From DTYU01 sp040757355 (GTDB taxonomy: Bacteria; Bacillota; Desulfotomaculia; Desulfotomaculales; Ammonificaceae), in contig JBFLWY010000004.1 in assembly GCA_040757355.1 (NCBI GenBank), positions 29,496-93,495 on the forward strand: 64,000 nucleotides of DNA. The letters run 5' to 3'. The position numbers were made by a program, and so were the translations under genes. How positions within the stretch are numbered: position 1 is the first letter of the stretch; each line of letters starts with the position of its first letter. Below are positions 8,540 to 16,990 of the stretch, in pieces. The notes under the pieces are model-generated. The model was given only the letters and a program-made list of their open reading frames with translations. It had not been told where the DNA came from and searched no databases.

Positions 8540-9325
8540 CTACAACCGGTTTGTAAAACCGAGCTTCAGGGCGTTTATATCAAGCGGCACTGTTTTTATA
8601 TCCTCCCAAAACAGGTCGACGTGGTTCTCTCCTGTTTTTCGGTTATCGATGGTTTTCAGGTAACCTTTACAACGGGTGCACACGTAAACCCGGTAAGCCC
8701 CGTCCTCAAACGTATAAAAGCTCAGTTCGTCCGGATCCGTGTTTCCGCAAAAGGGGCATGCGGCGCGGACAAAACGCCACTCTGTACTGCAGAGCCCGCA
8801 GTACAGATACCGCCTGCCGTTTTTATTGATTCTCGAAAAATTTGGTTTGCTGCCGCAGACCGGGCAGTCGCCCCTACTCCAGAGATCAAATGTGAACCTA
8901 TCCCTTAAGCTGCGGGAATAAGCAGCGAGTAATATCCTTAACACGTGACTGAAAGCAAAGCCGAAAACATCCGGAGCAGCGCCGTGGCCTGGTTTTAAGA
9001 ACGCTATTGCTCTGCTGTCGCGTTTAAGCAGCGCCTCTATTAAAGACTTGCGGTCGGCGGTGTTATCGGGCAGGTTAACGCGCAGAATGTCTAGGTCTTT
9101 GGCCATCTCCGGGAGATAGCGCGCCATCGTTTGAAAAACCTCCCCCGCAAGTGCAACAAAACCTTCCGGGTTTACAAGAGGCGGCGCGTAAGCCAACAAG
9201 GGACTCTGTTGGTCCCAGGATGAAACCGCAGCCGCGTTAAGCGACAGACCGTCTTCCGGTACCGCGATTGTCTCCAACTCGCGGTAGCAGTCTGCAAGGT
9301 GGGGCGGAAAGAAAGGTTCCTTCAT
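8540..9325 (-). CDS. fdhE: Formate dehydrogenase accessory protein FdhE
   Basis: FdhE-family protein that helps mature or activate formate dehydrogenases. The C-terminal half carries rubredoxin-like knuckles: CPVCGSKPNF, CGLCSTEW, CPFCGN and CTRCKGYLKTID. I place the start at the ATG at 9325 (MKEPFFPPHL), which has GGGAGG upstream; longer starts at 9346 (ATG) or 9358 (TTG) are possible. The length of about 261 residues is slightly under the family norm. No formate dehydrogenase is in the window, so its client is encoded elsewhere. Confidence 0.9.
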   Translation of the reverse strand: MKEPFFPPHLADCYRELETIAVPEDGLSLNAAAVSSWDQQSPLLAYAPPLVNPEGFVALAGEVFQTMARYLPEMAKDLDILRVNLPDNTADRKSLIEALLKRDSRAIAFLKPGHGAAPDVFGFAFSHVLRILLAAYSRSLRDRFTFDLWSRGDCPVCGSKPNFSRINKNGRRYLYCGLCSTEWRFVRAACPFCGNTDPDELSFYTFEDGAYRVYVCTRCKGYLKTIDNRKTGENHVDLFWEDIKTVPLDINALKLGFTNRL

Positions 9326-9456
9326 TATGGTGAACCGGCCTCCCATCAACGCTTTCAAGACGAATTATAGCAAGTGCCCTACCGAACCGCAATCCACCTG
9401 TTTTTACCTTTTGTATCTGATCACCGTTTGCAGACGCATTACTACTTTATGTCTTT

Positions 9457-10791
9457 CTAGACCCGTTCACCATTGCAGCAAAAAACCACCCGCCTGCCGT
9501 CTTGGACCGTTTCCAGATGAACAGGGCGCATCCACAACCGGTAAACGTACGCTAGCGCTCGTTCCATGTGGTAAAGGTCGAGTTCCACCCCCTCGTACAC
9601 ATGTTGAAGGTATAGCTCGCCCTTTCGGTTATAATCGCCGTCGAGCACAACAATGTAGGGGTGACCGCCGTTCACAAGATTCGCGACCAACGACTCCCGC
9701 ACCCGCTCCCACTCTTTGGTTACGATCCGCCACTCCTGGCCCGTCCGGCGGTAAACGTAAAGGTCAAGTTCCTCGACAAGTTCCTGCGTGAGATAGTTCC
9801 GCAAGAAAGAAACGTCATTTTCCAGCGCACGTACCTCAAAAAGCGTTTCTACTCCCCAACGGCGTTCGATATCTTCAAGAATGCGCAGCCCTACGAGGTA
9901 GGGGTTTAAATACAGCCTTCCGGGTTTGATCAGATCTGCATGCATCCGTGCAAACTCCAAGGCATCCTCCTCTCCCAGTTCGAGCCCGCGCATCAGACGG
10001 ACGTGCCAGTACGTAGCCCACCCCTCGTTGAGTATCTTAGTGGTAAGCTGAGGCCAGAAGTACAGTGTTTCATCGCGCACTATCCCTATGATATCCCTCT
10101 CCCAGTCCATTAGCGTTGAGGAATTCTCAATGATAAACAAGAGCAGGTCCTTTTCGGGTTCCGGTTTATCCGGTTCTTGTTCGAGTCCCAAGCAGCATTC
10201 CGGCTGTTCCCTACGATTTAAACCTTTGCGGGTCTTGGGGACGCCCTCCCTGCGGCACTGTCGCTGCCTTCCCTGAACGCACCGCGAATGAGTTACAAAA
10301 CGGTGGGGATCCACGTGCTCCTGAACTGCCAATGCGGCGTCAAGAAACTTCTCCACCCTGTCGCGCCCGTAAAGCATCTCATACTCACGAATTCGCGTCG
10401 CCGCCTGGGCCATCGTCTCGAGCATTTCTTTCGAAGTGTAACCGAAGTATGCATTGTTTTTGAAGAAATCGCTGTGCGCCAGGACGTGGGCTATGACAAG
10501 CTTGTTCTGAATCAGGGAGTTGCCGTCAAGCAGGAAAGCGTAACACGGCCGGGTGTTTATCACCATCTCGTAGATCCTGTTCAGCCCGTAATTGTACTTC
10601 GTCTTTATCCGCTGGTAGGCCTTCCCGAAGCTCCAGTGCGAGTAGCGCGTCGGCATCCCGTAAGCGCCGAAGGTGTATATGATTTCCGACGGGCAGATTT
10701 CAAACCGCATCGGGTAAAAATCAAGTCCCTGCTCCCGCGCGCATTGAATGATCTCGCCTATCGCCTGTTCCAATGCTTCAAGCTCGCCCAT
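9457..10791 (-). CDS. spoVR: SpoVR-like stationary-phase/sporulation protein
   Basis: A 444-residue SpoVR family protein with typical segments such as FEICPSEIIYTFGAYGMPTRYSHWSFGKAY and the NEGWATYWHVRLM region. In Bacillus it affects spore cortex formation; in many bacteria it is co-conserved with the PrkA kinase and YhbH, which lie just upstream here. Its biochemical activity is unknown. GGAGGA precedes the ATG. A Cys-rich insertion near residues 190-210 (HSRCVQGRQRQCRREGVP) differs from the E. coli-type proteins. Confidence 0.92.
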   Translation of the reverse strand: MGELEALEQAIGEIIQCAREQGLDFYPMRFEICPSEIIYTFGAYGMPTRYSHWSFGKAYQRIKTKYNYGLNRIYEMVINTRPCYAFLLDGNSLIQNKLVIAHVLAHSDFFKNNAYFGYTSKEMLETMAQAATRIREYEMLYGRDRVEKFLDAALAVQEHVDPHRFVTHSRCVQGRQRQCRREGVPKTRKGLNRREQPECCLGLEQEPDKPEPEKDLLLFIIENSSTLMDWERDIIGIVRDETLYFWPQLTTKILNEGWATYWHVRLMRGLELGEEDALEFARMHADLIKPGRLYLNPYLVGLRILEDIERRWGVETLFEVRALENDVSFLRNYLTQELVEELDLYVYRRTGQEWRIVTKEWERVRESLVANLVNGGHPYIVVLDGDYNRKGELYLQHVYEGVELDLYHMERALAYVYRLWMRPVHLETVQDGRRVVFCCNGERV

Positions 10792-10836
10792 TTTTATCTC
10801 CTCCGAAAAGCCTAATATCTACCATCTATAGCAGTA

Positions 10837-10944
10837 TTAAGCAGCATCCTCTTCAACCAATTTAACTTTGCAACCCGTAATCTCTTCGACTCGCCGGATA
10901 TAATAACGCGCCTTAACCTGGACATTAAGCTCGCTGATTTTCAT
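10837..10944 (-). CDS. Possible 35-residue small protein
   Basis: Minus-strand ORF from ATG 10944 to a TAA at 10837, beginning MKISELNVQVKARYYIRR and ending KVKLVEEDAA. The composition (charged, alternating hydrophobic) looks protein-like and it lies 46 bp upstream of spoVR on the same strand. The ribosome-binding site is weak (ACGAGAA). I recognise no family. It may be a real leader-like small gene or a remnant of a longer protein. Confidence 0.4.
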   Translation of the reverse strand: MKISELNVQVKARYYIRRVEEITGCKVKLVEEDAA

Positions 10945-10978
10945 TTCTCGTTGTCTAAACCATTTTCATTACCGGTGG

Positions 10979-11072
10979 CGACCCAGCACTCAACTCAACG
11001 GGAAAGAATACGAGATACTTTAATGACCGTTTGCTTGAGCACAGGTTACACACAGAGTTGAGTGCTGGGTCG
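10979..11072. repeat. Dispersed hairpin element, copy A (94 bp)
   Basis: Perfect 18-bp terminal inverted repeats, CGACCCAGCACTCAACTC (10979-10996) and its complement (11055-11072), enclosing 58 bp. The left flank CATTACCGGTGGCGAC and right flank GTGAACGACTCC recur at copy D. Full family description is in the findings. Confidence 0.85.
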
Positions 11073-11260
11073 TGAACGACTCCTTTGAAAGGTTCGCGGA
11101 ATTCTTTCAACTACCGGAGCTCTAACCCGGACGTCGGTACCGCCCGTCCCTATTGAAGCTTATGCGGTTCAGCCTGTCCGTTCGCAGCCCACTTTTTATC
11201 GGTTGAATATGGAAATTAGCAGTGAGGAGATACAAGGCGAAAAAGCGGAGGTATTCAGAT

Positions 11261-11347
11261 ATGTCCTTAAAAAAGCTCGATGCTCAACAGTTCGATGCTA
11301 TACGTTATCGCTATACCGCTATGCCGTTTGTCCCCCAAGGCGAGTGA
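11261..11347 (+). CDS. Possible 28-residue peptide
   Basis: ATG at 11261, TGA at 11345-11347, encoding MSLKKLDAQQFDAIRYRY followed by ten more residues. A good GGAGG lies eight bases before the start, which is the main reason to list it. It is convergent with the 3' end of the metallo-beta-lactamase-fold gene. No family is recognised and chance is a real possibility. Confidence 0.25.
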   Translation: MSLKKLDAQQFDAIRYRYTAMPFVPQGE

Positions 11348-11358
11348 TGCGGTCGGGC

Positions 11359-12930
11359 TTAGTCTATTGCTACCGTTTCACCCCGGCGCGGCAAAAGCAC
11401 CTTGCGCCTTCCTTCGAACTGCCTGAAAAACTCCCGGTCCTGGGTGTGGACGGGGACAAGGATATCGGGGTTGATGGTCTCGACCAACTCCTCAAGCCCC
11501 GCTCCGTGGATGTGCCCGCTGGCGTGGAAACCGGATTTCTCGCGGTCCTTCCCAAGCGAACCGCAAAGTTTGAAGCCGAAGTAGTTGATCCAGTTACGTA
11601 CCCGCTCGTGGTCGATAAGCATCTCCTCGTCGAACGCCTCGCTCGACGAATAAATGTAGGTCCCGCCGTACGGGTTGATGTCCAGCAGTGCGTGGAAGTC
11701 ATAGTATGAGAAGCACAGGATAAAACCGCTCTGGTCGCCCCTCACTGTTTTTGCGTCCACCATTCTTTCCGGGCAGTACACGGAGAAACGCTCCAGCAGG
11801 GCTTTCTCCCAGGCGAAAAGAGTCCCCTTGGGTTTTACGTACAACACCACCCGCTCGTCCACGTACGGGTCCGGCACCCCCGGCTCTCCCGCAGCGCACA
11901 AACCCTCTAAAAGGTACGCGTCCTTAGGTGTCAGTGCCAGCCGCCTTCCAGTCTCGGCCGCAATTTCGAGGAAAGAGAGCAGGCGTTCCACATTACGCGG
12001 GCCGAAATCAGCCACCACCAAGCCGTCAGCACCCCGTACCGCTTCAAAAGAGTTCGCAAGCACCTCCGCCTCGGTGACAGGCGTTCCGTTCAACGGGTGT
12101 GTGCCTTCACAGACCAGAACAACGGGCCCTAGCCCGGCAGCTTCCGCAATGAACCGCTTTGTCAGGCTCGCCTGCCTGCCGTGTATGCGTAGGTCGCCGG
12201 TATAAACGACCCATCCGGCTGAAGTCCTTACTCCGAAAGCACCTGCGCCGGGTATAGAGTGATCCACGGGCCAGTAGCGAACGGTTAAATCCCCTACCCG
12301 GGTTTCGTGAATGAAACTTTCAAAAGGCCTGCAGTTCAATCCGCGTGAATTGTGGCACTGCTCCCAGAACAGCACGGCCGGCCCGCTTACTGTCGTCGGA
12401 GCGAAAACGACATACGGGCGCTGTTCATGAAAAACGCGCCGGTAGTTGCCGGTTTTGAGCAATCCGTCTGTAAACTCCCGCGGGTTGATGTAGCAGATCT
12501 CCTGAAGCCTATTACCGCTTGATGTATCCTGCATCGCTTTGCAGGTGAGGGCCGTGGTCAGGCTGCACAGTACCGGTATATCCCTGTGCAGGTATGAAAT
12601 GTACCCGCAGTGGTCAAGGTGGGCGTGGGAAAGCAAAACCCCCTGAACCACGGCATCCCGGTAGAGAGGGCTTTCAGCAAACCGCTCCCAAACACCGGGG
12701 TACTCAAGATCGGGCCGGTACAGCCCCTTGAGCGGTGGTAACAATCCAAGCGCGAGGGGGTCTCCCAATCCTAGCACTACCCGCGGGCAGAGAAACTCGT
12801 CAAAAAAGGTCCCCTCTGCCTTAAAATTGGTGCCGAAGTCGAAAAACAGCTTACTGCCGTCGGCTTCGAGGAGGATCTTGTTACCGCCGATGCAGTCTAC
12901 GCCATCATAAAAAGTAAGGTGGAGAGACAA
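11359..12930 (-). CDS. Metallo-beta-lactamase-fold protein, RNase J/beta-CASP-like
   Basis: A 523-residue hydrolase of the metallo-beta-lactamase superfamily. The metal-binding HxHxDH motif is in VLLSHAHLDHCGY (about residue 105); a second metal region is in YTGDLRIHG. A late HASGHIHGAG plus VPVHTQDREFF pattern resembles the beta-CASP motifs B and C of RNase J and related nucleases. A role in RNA processing is inferred. The length and sequence differ from canonical RNase J, which has an extra C-terminal domain and is ~555 residues. It starts at TTG with AAGGAAGG nine bases upstream and sits between the yhbH and spoVR genes. Confidence 0.75.
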   Translation of the reverse strand: MSLHLTFYDGVDCIGGNKILLEADGSKLFFDFGTNFKAEGTFFDEFLCPRVVLGLGDPLALGLLPPLKGLYRPDLEYPGVWERFAESPLYRDAVVQGVLLSHAHLDHCGYISYLHRDIPVLCSLTTALTCKAMQDTSSGNRLQEICYINPREFTDGLLKTGNYRRVFHEQRPYVVFAPTTVSGPAVLFWEQCHNSRGLNCRPFESFIHETRVGDLTVRYWPVDHSIPGAGAFGVRTSAGWVVYTGDLRIHGRQASLTKRFIAEAAGLGPVVLVCEGTHPLNGTPVTEAEVLANSFEAVRGADGLVVADFGPRNVERLLSFLEIAAETGRRLALTPKDAYLLEGLCAAGEPGVPDPYVDERVVLYVKPKGTLFAWEKALLERFSVYCPERMVDAKTVRGDQSGFILCFSYYDFHALLDINPYGGTYIYSSSEAFDEEMLIDHERVRNWINYFGFKLCGSLGKDREKSGFHASGHIHGAGLEELVETINPDILVPVHTQDREFFRQFEGRRKVLLPRRGETVAID

Positions 12931-13079
12931 ACGATCAGGCCTTCCTTTGGTACTGTTAGTTAGCAGATCACTCCGGCATCGGTTCGGCCGGCTCTGCTGC
13001 CTTCACGCTATGGGAACTATTCAGTGACCGTGCATGGCTCGGCGATAAGCTGCGCATTTCGGAAGTCAGATGCAGGATG

Positions 13080-13119
13080 TCAGAGGTCAGACCTCCGACT
13101 TCCGGCTTCCGACCTCTGA
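13080..13119. repeat. Short inverted repeat in the spacer before yhbH's 3' end
   Basis: TCAGAGGTC (13080-13088) pairs with GACCTCTGA (13111-13119). The surrounding GAGGTCAGA/CTTCCGAC-type words are repetitive, and similar GAGGTGAGA words occur at 30620-30655. It belongs to a 706-bp spacer (12931-13636) with no convincing gene that otherwise holds hairpin copy B. Confidence 0.4.
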
Positions 13120-13351
13120 ATTAAGTACGCTCCGGCCCGTCGCCAATCGTCTTCCTTGCCCTGCTTGCTTTTCGCCACGTGCCGTCGATGCAGGCTGAGT
13201 ATTTACACGTTATGTTGCGGAGGAGCCGTACCTGCGAATGCCGGTGTCTTTTCACTCGGAGAGATTTCTGCGTGGAAGATAAATTTCCTGCTCTTTGAGA
13301 GTGCAGGGAGTTGTGTTGGTATTCAGCCGCCGGGTGTGTCCCCTCTTCGAC

Positions 13352-13620
13352 AATAGTACTTCTTTCGATGGGCGCGACGATGAGCTTCGCATTACTGCGT
13401 CAGGCTTGCCGGCCCGGTCCTCACCCAGCACTCAAACTTGCCCTGGCAAAAAACAATCGGTTTTCGCAACATTTAACGTTTCTACGCAAATGCTACTTTA
13501 CAAGCTGAATTGAATGCTGGGTTCCTTGTACTGCTCGCTCCTTGCCGCGTTCTGTTCATGTTACACTATTGTATTTAAGTAACATGCTTACGGGTCCATA
13601 TTTTCATCCCCGGTGGCGAC
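13352..13620. repeat. Long dispersed repeat module around hairpin copy B
   Basis: Starts AATAGTACTTCTTTCGA and ends CATCCCCGGTGGCGAC. The same ordered sequence, diverged, is found at 36082-36465. That second locus holds an extra hairpin element (F1) at the point where this one has none, giving a natural filled/unfilled comparison. Confidence 0.7.
13423..13522. repeat. Dispersed hairpin element, copy B (100 bp)
   Basis: ACCCAGCACTCAA (13423-13435) and TTGAATGCTGGGT (13510-13522) form the ends, with one mismatch. The interior (CAAAAAACAATCGG...TTTAACGTTTCTACGCAA) is shared with copies F2 and E1, so these three form a sub-family. Confidence 0.8.
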
Positions 13621-13636
13621 GACTAATCTGCGTGAA

Positions 13637-14758
13637 TCACTTCCTAGGAAAAAAGGTCTTCAACGTTTTGTAAACGTCCCCTTTGTCGCGTAGCGTGGAC
13701 ATGACAAAGCGCGGGTGGTCAATAACCCTGTACGCCGTCTTTAACGTACTGGTATAGTAGTATGGCCCCTCGATCTCCCCATACCCTACAAGATTAGCGA
13801 CCTTCAGTAAGTCCGTCACCAGTTCAACACAAAGATCGTTATCCGTATTCAGGTTGTCACCGTCGGAGAAGTGAAAGGCGTAAATATTGTAATCGCCCGG
13901 CGGATAGCGCTCATTGATAATTTCGAGCGCCAGCCTGTAAGCGGACGAACATTTCGTCCCGCCGCTCTCCCCTTTGCTGAAAAACTCCGTTTCCGTAGTT
14001 TCGCGCGCCTCGGTGTGGTGTGCCAGAAATATTATTTCGACGTTTTGGTAATTCGCCCGCAGAAACCGTACAGTCCAGAAAAAAAAACAACGTGCGATGT
14101 ACTTTTCAAAAGGCCCCATGGATCCGGAGGTGTCCATCATCGCTATTACCACGGCGCTGGACTCGGGAAACGTACGGACGTTCCAGGTGCGATACCGCAG
14201 GTCCTCAGGGCGTATCCCGTGAAAACCCGGATTCCCCTTCATTGCGTTCCGTCGCAGCACCGTGAGCAGCGTGCGCTTTCGGTCGATATTTGTGGAAAGC
14301 CCAGTTTTCCGGATGTCCCAGAAATGAACGGCGTCGGCAACCATTCTGGGTCTCCGCCGGGGTTCAAGGTGCGGCAGGCTCAACCCTTCAAATACGATAC
14401 CGGCGATTTCGTCTACGGTTACCTCAGCCTCGTAGTAGTCCACCCCCGGTTCCTCCCCGGCCCCCTTTTCCTTGCCCTGGGGCCGCCTCGGCAGGACCAG
14501 GTCACCCACCCTGGACTTTCCGTCTCCCTGGCCCACATGCCACCTCTTATTATGGTCGAAACGAAAACGGTACTCTTCCAGCGATCGGATCGGTACCTTC
14601 ACGATCTTCCGCCCGTCCGTAAGGATGATGCTCTCCTCCGTAACAATCTCCGGTAGTTTTTGGCGAACGGCTTCCCTCACCTTCTCCTGGTGCCGCCGCG
14701 CGTCGATCTCCCCTTTGCGGTGCAGCGTCCAGTCCTCACGGCTGACGGTGAAATCCAT
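13637..14758 (-). CDS. yhbH: YhbH/DUF444 family von Willebrand A-like protein
   Basis: A 373-residue DUF444 protein co-conserved with PrkA and SpoVR; in Bacillus it is linked to sporulation and stationary phase. The C-terminal half is a von Willebrand A-like domain with the MIDAS-type DTSGSMGP motif (about residue 211). The N-terminal part is basic. GGAGG precedes the ATG. It is 61 bp downstream of prkA on the same strand and probably co-transcribed. The molecular function in the family is not established. Confidence 0.92.
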   Translation of the reverse strand: MDFTVSREDWTLHRKGEIDARRHQEKVREAVRQKLPEIVTEESIILTDGRKIVKVPIRSLEEYRFRFDHNKRWHVGQGDGKSRVGDLVLPRRPQGKEKGAGEEPGVDYYEAEVTVDEIAGIVFEGLSLPHLEPRRRPRMVADAVHFWDIRKTGLSTNIDRKRTLLTVLRRNAMKGNPGFHGIRPEDLRYRTWNVRTFPESSAVVIAMMDTSGSMGPFEKYIARCFFFWTVRFLRANYQNVEIIFLAHHTEARETTETEFFSKGESGGTKCSSAYRLALEIINERYPPGDYNIYAFHFSDGDNLNTDNDLCVELVTDLLKVANLVGYGEIEGPYYYTSTLKTAYRVIDHPRFVMSTLRDKGDVYKTLKTFFPRK

Positions 14759-14819
14759 TCTACTACCTCCAATTCCCCAAAACCATCTACTAAGCCTTTA
14801 TTTTCAAACATCGAACTGT

Positions 14820-16715
14820 TTAACGGCTCAGGAGGCTGCCGACGTACTTCAGTAACTCGTTGGCACAAACCGGGCAATAACCGTAGTCCGAAATCAGCCG
14901 TTCGCTTACCACGCTCAAACGCTTCAACTGCTCCGCGTCAGGGGTTTTGGTGGAGGTGGTTATTTTGATGACGTCTTTCAGGTCGGCGAAAAGCTTCCTT
15001 TCAATGGCCTCTCTGAGCCGCTCATGCGCCGTATACTCAAAACGCCGCCCCTTTCGCGCGTAGCTTGACAGCCGGATGAGAATCTCCTCCCGGAAGCTTT
15101 TCATCGCAGTATCACTGATGCCGATCTGCTCCTCAATGGATCGCATCAGGCGCTCGTCCGGTTCAAGCTCCTCATCAGTGAGCGGGTCGCGAACCCTCAC
15201 GCCGCTGCAGTAAGCCTCAACATTGTCCAGGTAGTTGTTGAAAAGCACCCGCGCTGACTCCTCAAACGAGTAAACGAAGGCCTTCTGAACCTCCCTTTTA
15301 GCGATTTCGTCATACTCCCGCCGCGCGACCGAGATGTAGTTCAAAAGACGCTCCCGCTCCTCCGGTGTAATCGACGGGTGCTGATCCAGTCCGTCCTTGA
15401 TCGCCCGCAAGACGTCGAGGGCGCCGATACACCGTGTCTCGGTGCGGATCAGCGCCGAACAAAGCCGGTTAATCACGTACCGCGGGTCCACACCGGACAT
15501 CCCTTCCTCCGGATATTCAGCCATCAGTTCCGCGACGTCTTTCTGCTTGAAGCCTTCCACGTCTTCACCGTCATACAGCTTCATCTTCTTCACGGTGTCC
15601 ATCCCCTGTTTCCTCGATTCTTTGAGCCGCGACAAAACCGAGAAAACGGCCGCAACTCTCAAGGCGTGCGGCGCGATGTGAACATCCCTAAGGTCGCTTT
15701 GCCCGATCAGCTTATCATAAATCTTAATCTCGTCCGACACGCGGAGGTTGTATGGGATCTTCATTACGATCATCCGGGAAAGAAGCGCCTCGTTCTTTTT
15801 GTTATTGACAAAGGCTTTATATTCGGCCTCATTCGAGTGGGCGATTATCAGTTCATCGGCATAAATCAGCGCGAAGCGCCCGGCTTTAAAGTTCCCCTCC
15901 TGGGACAGCGAGAGAAGGTTCCAGAGAAAGCGCTCGTCACACTTTAACATCTCCTGGAACTCCATGATCCCCCGGTTGGCGATGTTCAGTTCCCCGTCAA
16001 AGCGGTACGCACGGGGGTCAGACTCCGACCCGTACTCTATGATTGTGGAAAAATCGATGCTCCCCGTAAGTTCCGCAATATCCTGAGACTTCGGATCCGA
16101 CGGCGTAAAGGTACCAATCCCGATTCTTTTTTCTTCCGAAAAGAGAATCCGCTGCACCGGGACATCTTCGATACGACCGCCGAACTCCGCCTCCAGGCGG
16201 AGCCGGCACACCGGGCAGAGGTCTCCCTCAATGCCCACCCCGTACTCCCGCTGGAACTCCTCCCGTAGTTCACGCGGGATAAGGTGAAGCGGTTCCTCGT
16301 GCATGGGGCAGCCCTTGATACCGTACACCGCCCCCGCGCCCGTCCGGGTGTATTTTTCCAACCCCCGCTTCAGCATGTTGACCAGGGTTGACTTGCCGCC
16401 GCTAACCGGCCCCATTAAGAGGAGAATCCGCTTGCGGACGTCCAGTCGCCGTGCAGCAGGGTGGAAGTACTCTTCGACCAGCTTCTCCAGGGTGCGGTCG
16501 AGCCCGAAAATCTCGCGGGCGAAAAAACGGTACCTTTTCTGCCCGTTTACCTCCTCCACCCCCGCCGTACGGATCATATTATAGATACGGCTGTGCGCAA
16601 GCTGGCATATGTGCGGGTTTTCGCGCAACAGGTTAAGGTAATCCCGGAAGGTTCCCTCCCAGGCTAACCTGCGCTCGGTATCCTGATACTCTTCCAATCG
16701 CCTGAAAAAATCCAA
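14820..16715 (-). CDS. prkA: PrkA serine protein kinase / AAA+ family protein
   Basis: A 631-residue PrkA protein. The N-terminal AAA+ domain has a Walker A motif GPVSGGKSTLV (about residue 102). The C-terminal region is the PrkA kinase-like domain, followed by a Cys-containing tail (YGYCPVCANELL). Family members phosphorylate proteins under starvation or act as ATP-dependent proteases (reported for Bacillus PrkA); which applies here is unknown. The TTG start follows GGGAGGGG. It is first of prkA-yhbH and divergent from the phospholipase-like gene with a 275-bp spacer. Confidence 0.93.
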   Translation of the reverse strand: MDFFRRLEEYQDTERRLAWEGTFRDYLNLLRENPHICQLAHSRIYNMIRTAGVEEVNGQKRYRFFAREIFGLDRTLEKLVEEYFHPAARRLDVRKRILLLMGPVSGGKSTLVNMLKRGLEKYTRTGAGAVYGIKGCPMHEEPLHLIPRELREEFQREYGVGIEGDLCPVCRLRLEAEFGGRIEDVPVQRILFSEEKRIGIGTFTPSDPKSQDIAELTGSIDFSTIIEYGSESDPRAYRFDGELNIANRGIMEFQEMLKCDERFLWNLLSLSQEGNFKAGRFALIYADELIIAHSNEAEYKAFVNNKKNEALLSRMIVMKIPYNLRVSDEIKIYDKLIGQSDLRDVHIAPHALRVAAVFSVLSRLKESRKQGMDTVKKMKLYDGEDVEGFKQKDVAELMAEYPEEGMSGVDPRYVINRLCSALIRTETRCIGALDVLRAIKDGLDQHPSITPEERERLLNYISVARREYDEIAKREVQKAFVYSFEESARVLFNNYLDNVEAYCSGVRVRDPLTDEELEPDERLMRSIEEQIGISDTAMKSFREEILIRLSSYARKGRRFEYTAHERLREAIERKLFADLKDVIKITTSTKTPDAEQLKRLSVVSERLISDYGYCPVCANELLKYVGSLLSR

Positions 16716-16990
16716 ACCTACCCCTCCCCGAACATTTATCTGCCATCAGTGGTGAGTGGTTAGAATTCGGAATTCCAATACCAAGTGTGAAGCGGTTATG
16801 GAACCTCGCTAGGGCAAGTTAGAACTTCAAACCGAGACTCGTACCTGTTTGAAATATATGCTCCCCCGCCGGGAAAAAGGACGACCGCCGGTTTGTACGA
16901 ACGTAAAAAGCAGATTCGGTACAACAAACGACGGGCCGGCTAATTGAATATATTGTCAAATAAAAGGTCTCAGAAGGGCGGCCGGAGGAC

